Assembly: GCF_000372725.1 (NCBI RefSeq)
Contig: NW_005195508.1
Coordinates: forward strand, 318,372 to 382,371
DNA from: Emiliania huxleyi CCMP1516
Taxonomy: Eukaryota > Haptophyta > Isochrysidales > Noelaerhabdaceae
Direction: 5' to 3'
Length of the DNA: 64,000 bases
The notes under the pieces are model-generated. The model was not told the origin of the DNA. It did not search any database and saw nothing but the letters and a program-made list of their open reading frames with translations. Below, piece by piece: positions 61,965 through 64,000 of the stretch. The translations under genes were made by a program, and so were the position numbers. Position 1 is the stretch's first letter; every line of letters begins with the position of its first letter.

Positions 61965-62339
61965 GCCTCCTCACCACCTCCTCCACCTGGCAGCTAGAGC
62001 TACCCCCTGCTGGCCAAGGCGACGCGCGTGCGGCGCTCCGTTTGTGCACTATGTTCAGTATGCGCGCGCATGCGCCTCACATTGCGGTGCACACTGCACT
62101 CCTTCTCCTGTCCCGCCCCTCGAAGGTGATCTGCCCTCTCATCTTTCATGACACACACGAGCCACAGCTCACGCCCCCCAGGCCCAGCCCCCCACACGGC
62201 GCCATATACGATATAGAGCTCACACCCCTCTAGCTGCATGCGCTCTGGAGACGAGCTCGTGCAGCTGCCAGCTCTGGTCACTGTGATCATTTTTTATTTT
62301 GCCTAAAATGAAAACACGCAACACACCTTGGTAATACGC
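61965..62339. other. Intergenic between convergent genes
   Basis: 3' flanks of two convergent genes; ATTTTTTATTTTGCC at 62287. No gene recognised. Confidence 0.4.
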
Positions 62340-63619
62340 TCACACCCTTTCAAGTGTGAACGGCACCGGCGTGACGAGGTTCGTGATCGGGATTTTGCCC
62401 GGAGTTGTCTTTGTCGGGAGGGCGAGGATGCGCTCGAGCGCTGCTATGTCCTCGGTGACGGCGTCGGCAAAGACCGTGTGCCCTCGCCCCCACTCTGGAT
62501 GATCGGCGAGCGCGATGAAGAAGGCGGGCCCACTCCCACCGCCAGCCCACGCCGCCATGCCGCGCCGCACCACCGGGTTGTCCTCGCGCGGCACGCGAGG
62601 AGGCTCCGCCGCGCCTCGCGCCGAGAGCCCGCCCTGCACCAGCGCGTACGGCGGGCCCCACCGGCCGCCCTCGTACGTGTCTGGCCAGTCGGGGCTGCCC
62701 CAGTGCGGAGGGACCGCCTCGGCACGGTAAAAGGTGCACCCGTGGCAGTCGGCATGCTGATCGACCAGCGCCTGCAGGCGGGCGGCGGACGGGCGGTCAC
62801 GACCGGCGCAAGCACTTGCAACGTTGCACAGCCGTTGACGTGTGCCTGGACCCACTCCTTGGCCTTTGGCGAACCGTCCCGCAGCCGCAGCCGCACGCTC
62901 CCCAGCCCGTCCGCGAGCCGGAGCAGCAAGTGCGCCTCCGAGGCAGGGACGGTGCGGCCTATACCGCGCAGAGAGCCTCACAGTCTCAGCCGGCGCTGCG
63001 CCCTGCAGGCGACGGCGCCGCTCGAGATCTCACTCGGAGTGGCGCCGGCCGGAGGCGGAGGCAGCCGCGTCCCCGACGTCCACCGGTCGGAGCGGCCTCG
63101 GACGAGGTCGACGTCGCTGAACGGGTCGGCGAGGGTCTTGAGCCAGCACTCTCCCGCCTGCGCCCCGCAAGCCGGTCCGGCGCAGTAGACCCAGACAGAG
63201 CAGCGGTCCTCTGCGAGGCAGGCGGTGCAGCAGGCCGCGGCGGAGGAGACCTTGTGATCGGCGCCCCAGCGGACCACGTCGCCGGACAGCTCGGTTCGCT
63301 CCATCACGTGGCAACGATCGTGAGGAGGCGGCAGCGGCGGAGGCGGCGGCGGTGGCGGAGGTGGAGGAGGTGACGGCAGTGGCGGTGGTGATGGCAATGG
63401 CGATTCATCGGCGGCGTCGGAGTCTCTCGACAAGACCTCGCCGATCTCGTCCACATCGCGGAGCCAGCGGCCAAACCGCTCGGGAGGACGAAGGTCCGGC
63501 TCGACCGGCTGCGGGCCCATGACGAGCATGAGGCCACCGCACGCCGCGAGGAGGGTGGCGAGGATGGACGTGGTCGGGCAGCGGCCGGATCGGGCGCGTC
63601 GGGCCGAGGTTGGGAGCAT
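62340..63619 (-). CDS. Membrane-anchored PAN/Apple-like plus cyclophilin-like protein
   Basis: From ATG 63619: MLPTSARRARSGRCPTTSIL and ATLLAACGGLMLVMG form a type II signal anchor. A PPPPPPPPPPPPLPPP spacer leads to a six-cysteine PAN/Apple-like domain (RCHVMERTELSGDVVRWGAD, SSAAACCTACLAEDRCSVWV, YCAGPACGAQAGECWLKTL). After one or two introns a cyclophilin-like domain follows: LLRLADGLGSVRLRLRDGSP, then DCHGCTFYRAEAVPPHW, YALVQGGLSARG, GGGSGPAFFIALADHPEWGR, GHTVFADAVTEDIAALERIL. The last intron, 62772-62815, is only 44 bp (CAA|GTGCTT...CTGCAG). A TGA near 62978 separates PAN and cyclophilin parts, so another small intron is expected there; its borders are unclear. The catalytic arginine of cyclophilins (F.R) appears as FYRAE. 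Confidence 0.7.
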
Positions 63620-63837
63620 GGGGATCAGTGCACTGAGTTCAGGGTCGCGGGAGTCGCCGCCAGCGCGCGGATTTTTTCTTTTTATCAGGGTTGTTCCCGA
63701 ACCTTTGGAGCTGTCTGCTGTGACAGAGAGGTAAAGGACGTGTTTTTTCATACACATCTTCTAGGCTGGAGGTCCACGCACGCACACGCACGCACCCTTC
63801 TTACACATCTTCTAGGTTGGAGGTCCACGCACGCAAC
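63620..63837. other. Short intergenic with duplicated ACACATCTTCTAGG motif
   Basis: CACATCTTCTAGGCTGGAGG and CACATCTTCTAGGTTGGAGG (63752-63774; 63804-63826) with CACGCACGCACA between: a tandem repeat of about 52 bp. Confidence 0.6.
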
Positions 63838-64000
63838 AAAACACAGACCTTTACAACAAGGCCCACCACCGGCGGCCCCACGACGGCGTCCTCGCCGCCT
63901 GGGCGGACGCGATGCGCGCCCCGGCCAACGCGCCGGTCGTGCACGGTGACAAGGAGAAACCAGAGCTCACCCGGCAGTACAACGAGGGGTACAAGGTCGA
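63838..64000 (+). CDS. Start of an unrecognised gene, cut by right edge
   Basis: Frame with coding character: TDLYNKAHHRRPHDGVLAAW, ADAMRAPANAPVVHGDKEKP, ELTRQYNEGYKVD running off the window. The HHRRPHD...VHGDKE.PE...YNEGY.VD pattern is reminiscent (memory, unverified) of a repeated algal protein family. No ATG in frame before ADAM; probably an internal exon. Confidence 0.4.

Noticed and set aside
1-64000. tRNA, rRNA or riboswitch genes
   Set aside because: No cloverleaf with intact A/B boxes or rRNA-like conserved segment could be supported by eye; a covariance-model scan would be needed to be sure.

Overview
The window reads as nuclear DNA of a GC-rich protist alga. Genes have introns, coding DNA is strongly G/C at third positions, proteins include secreted SPPPP-type proline-rich proteins, and eukaryote-only machinery is present (EMC4, an SNF2/BRM-type remodeller with bromodomain, SLC25 carrier, U-box, METTL21-type methyltransferase, PPi-dependent phosphofructokinase). 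The mix of GC-AG introns, minisatellite-filled introns and the gene families suggests a haptophyte (Prymnesiales-like), but this is inference; I saw no rRNA or plastid marker that settles it.

Layout. 0-11 kb: edge fragment of an F-box gene, a small possible secreted protein, PPi-phosphofructokinase (minus), and a Hrq1/MrfA-family DEAH helicase (minus). 11.6-14.7 kb: a 3.1-kb element with terminal inverted repeats and two divergent genes. 15-24 kb: PUB-like exon, aminodeoxychorismate-lyase-like aminotransferase, a small two-exon gene, a protein made of 26-residue GK-Y-GDL repeats, a secreted proline-rich protein, an unknown helical protein, and a mitochondrial carrier. 24.7-33.4 kb: a filamin/kelch/LamG single-exon giant, a Cys-rich/proline-rich secreted protein, a small membrane protein, and EMC4. 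33.9-38.6 kb: the BRM-like remodeller, its introns filled with tandem repeats and with copies of its own exon edges; two conserved segments are missing. 39-50.5 kb: an unknown gene, a multi-pass membrane protein with a HET-like cytosolic domain and a C-terminal U-box, a KH-like RNA-binding candidate convergent with a TauD-like dioxygenase, and a class I glutamine amidotransferase. 54-64 kb: a METTL21-like methyltransferase, a CTGTCAGG-rich inverted-arm element, a PDZ protein, a foldback element, a WW+armadillo protein, a PAN+cyclophilin-like membrane protein, and the start of an unknown gene at the right edge.

Main observations: (i) many introns begin with a copy, exact or diverged, of the first bases of the downstream exon, separated from it by AT-rich, telomere-like or minisatellite spacer DNA; (ii) at least seven well-framed introns use GC-AG borders; (iii) most intronic minisatellites share an 11-bp period although their unit sequences differ; (iv) a short C-tract-containing repeat lies upstream of four different genes, always in the gene's own orientation; (v) the U-box/HET-like membrane protein is an unusual receptor-like architecture. 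The genes do not form an obvious pathway.
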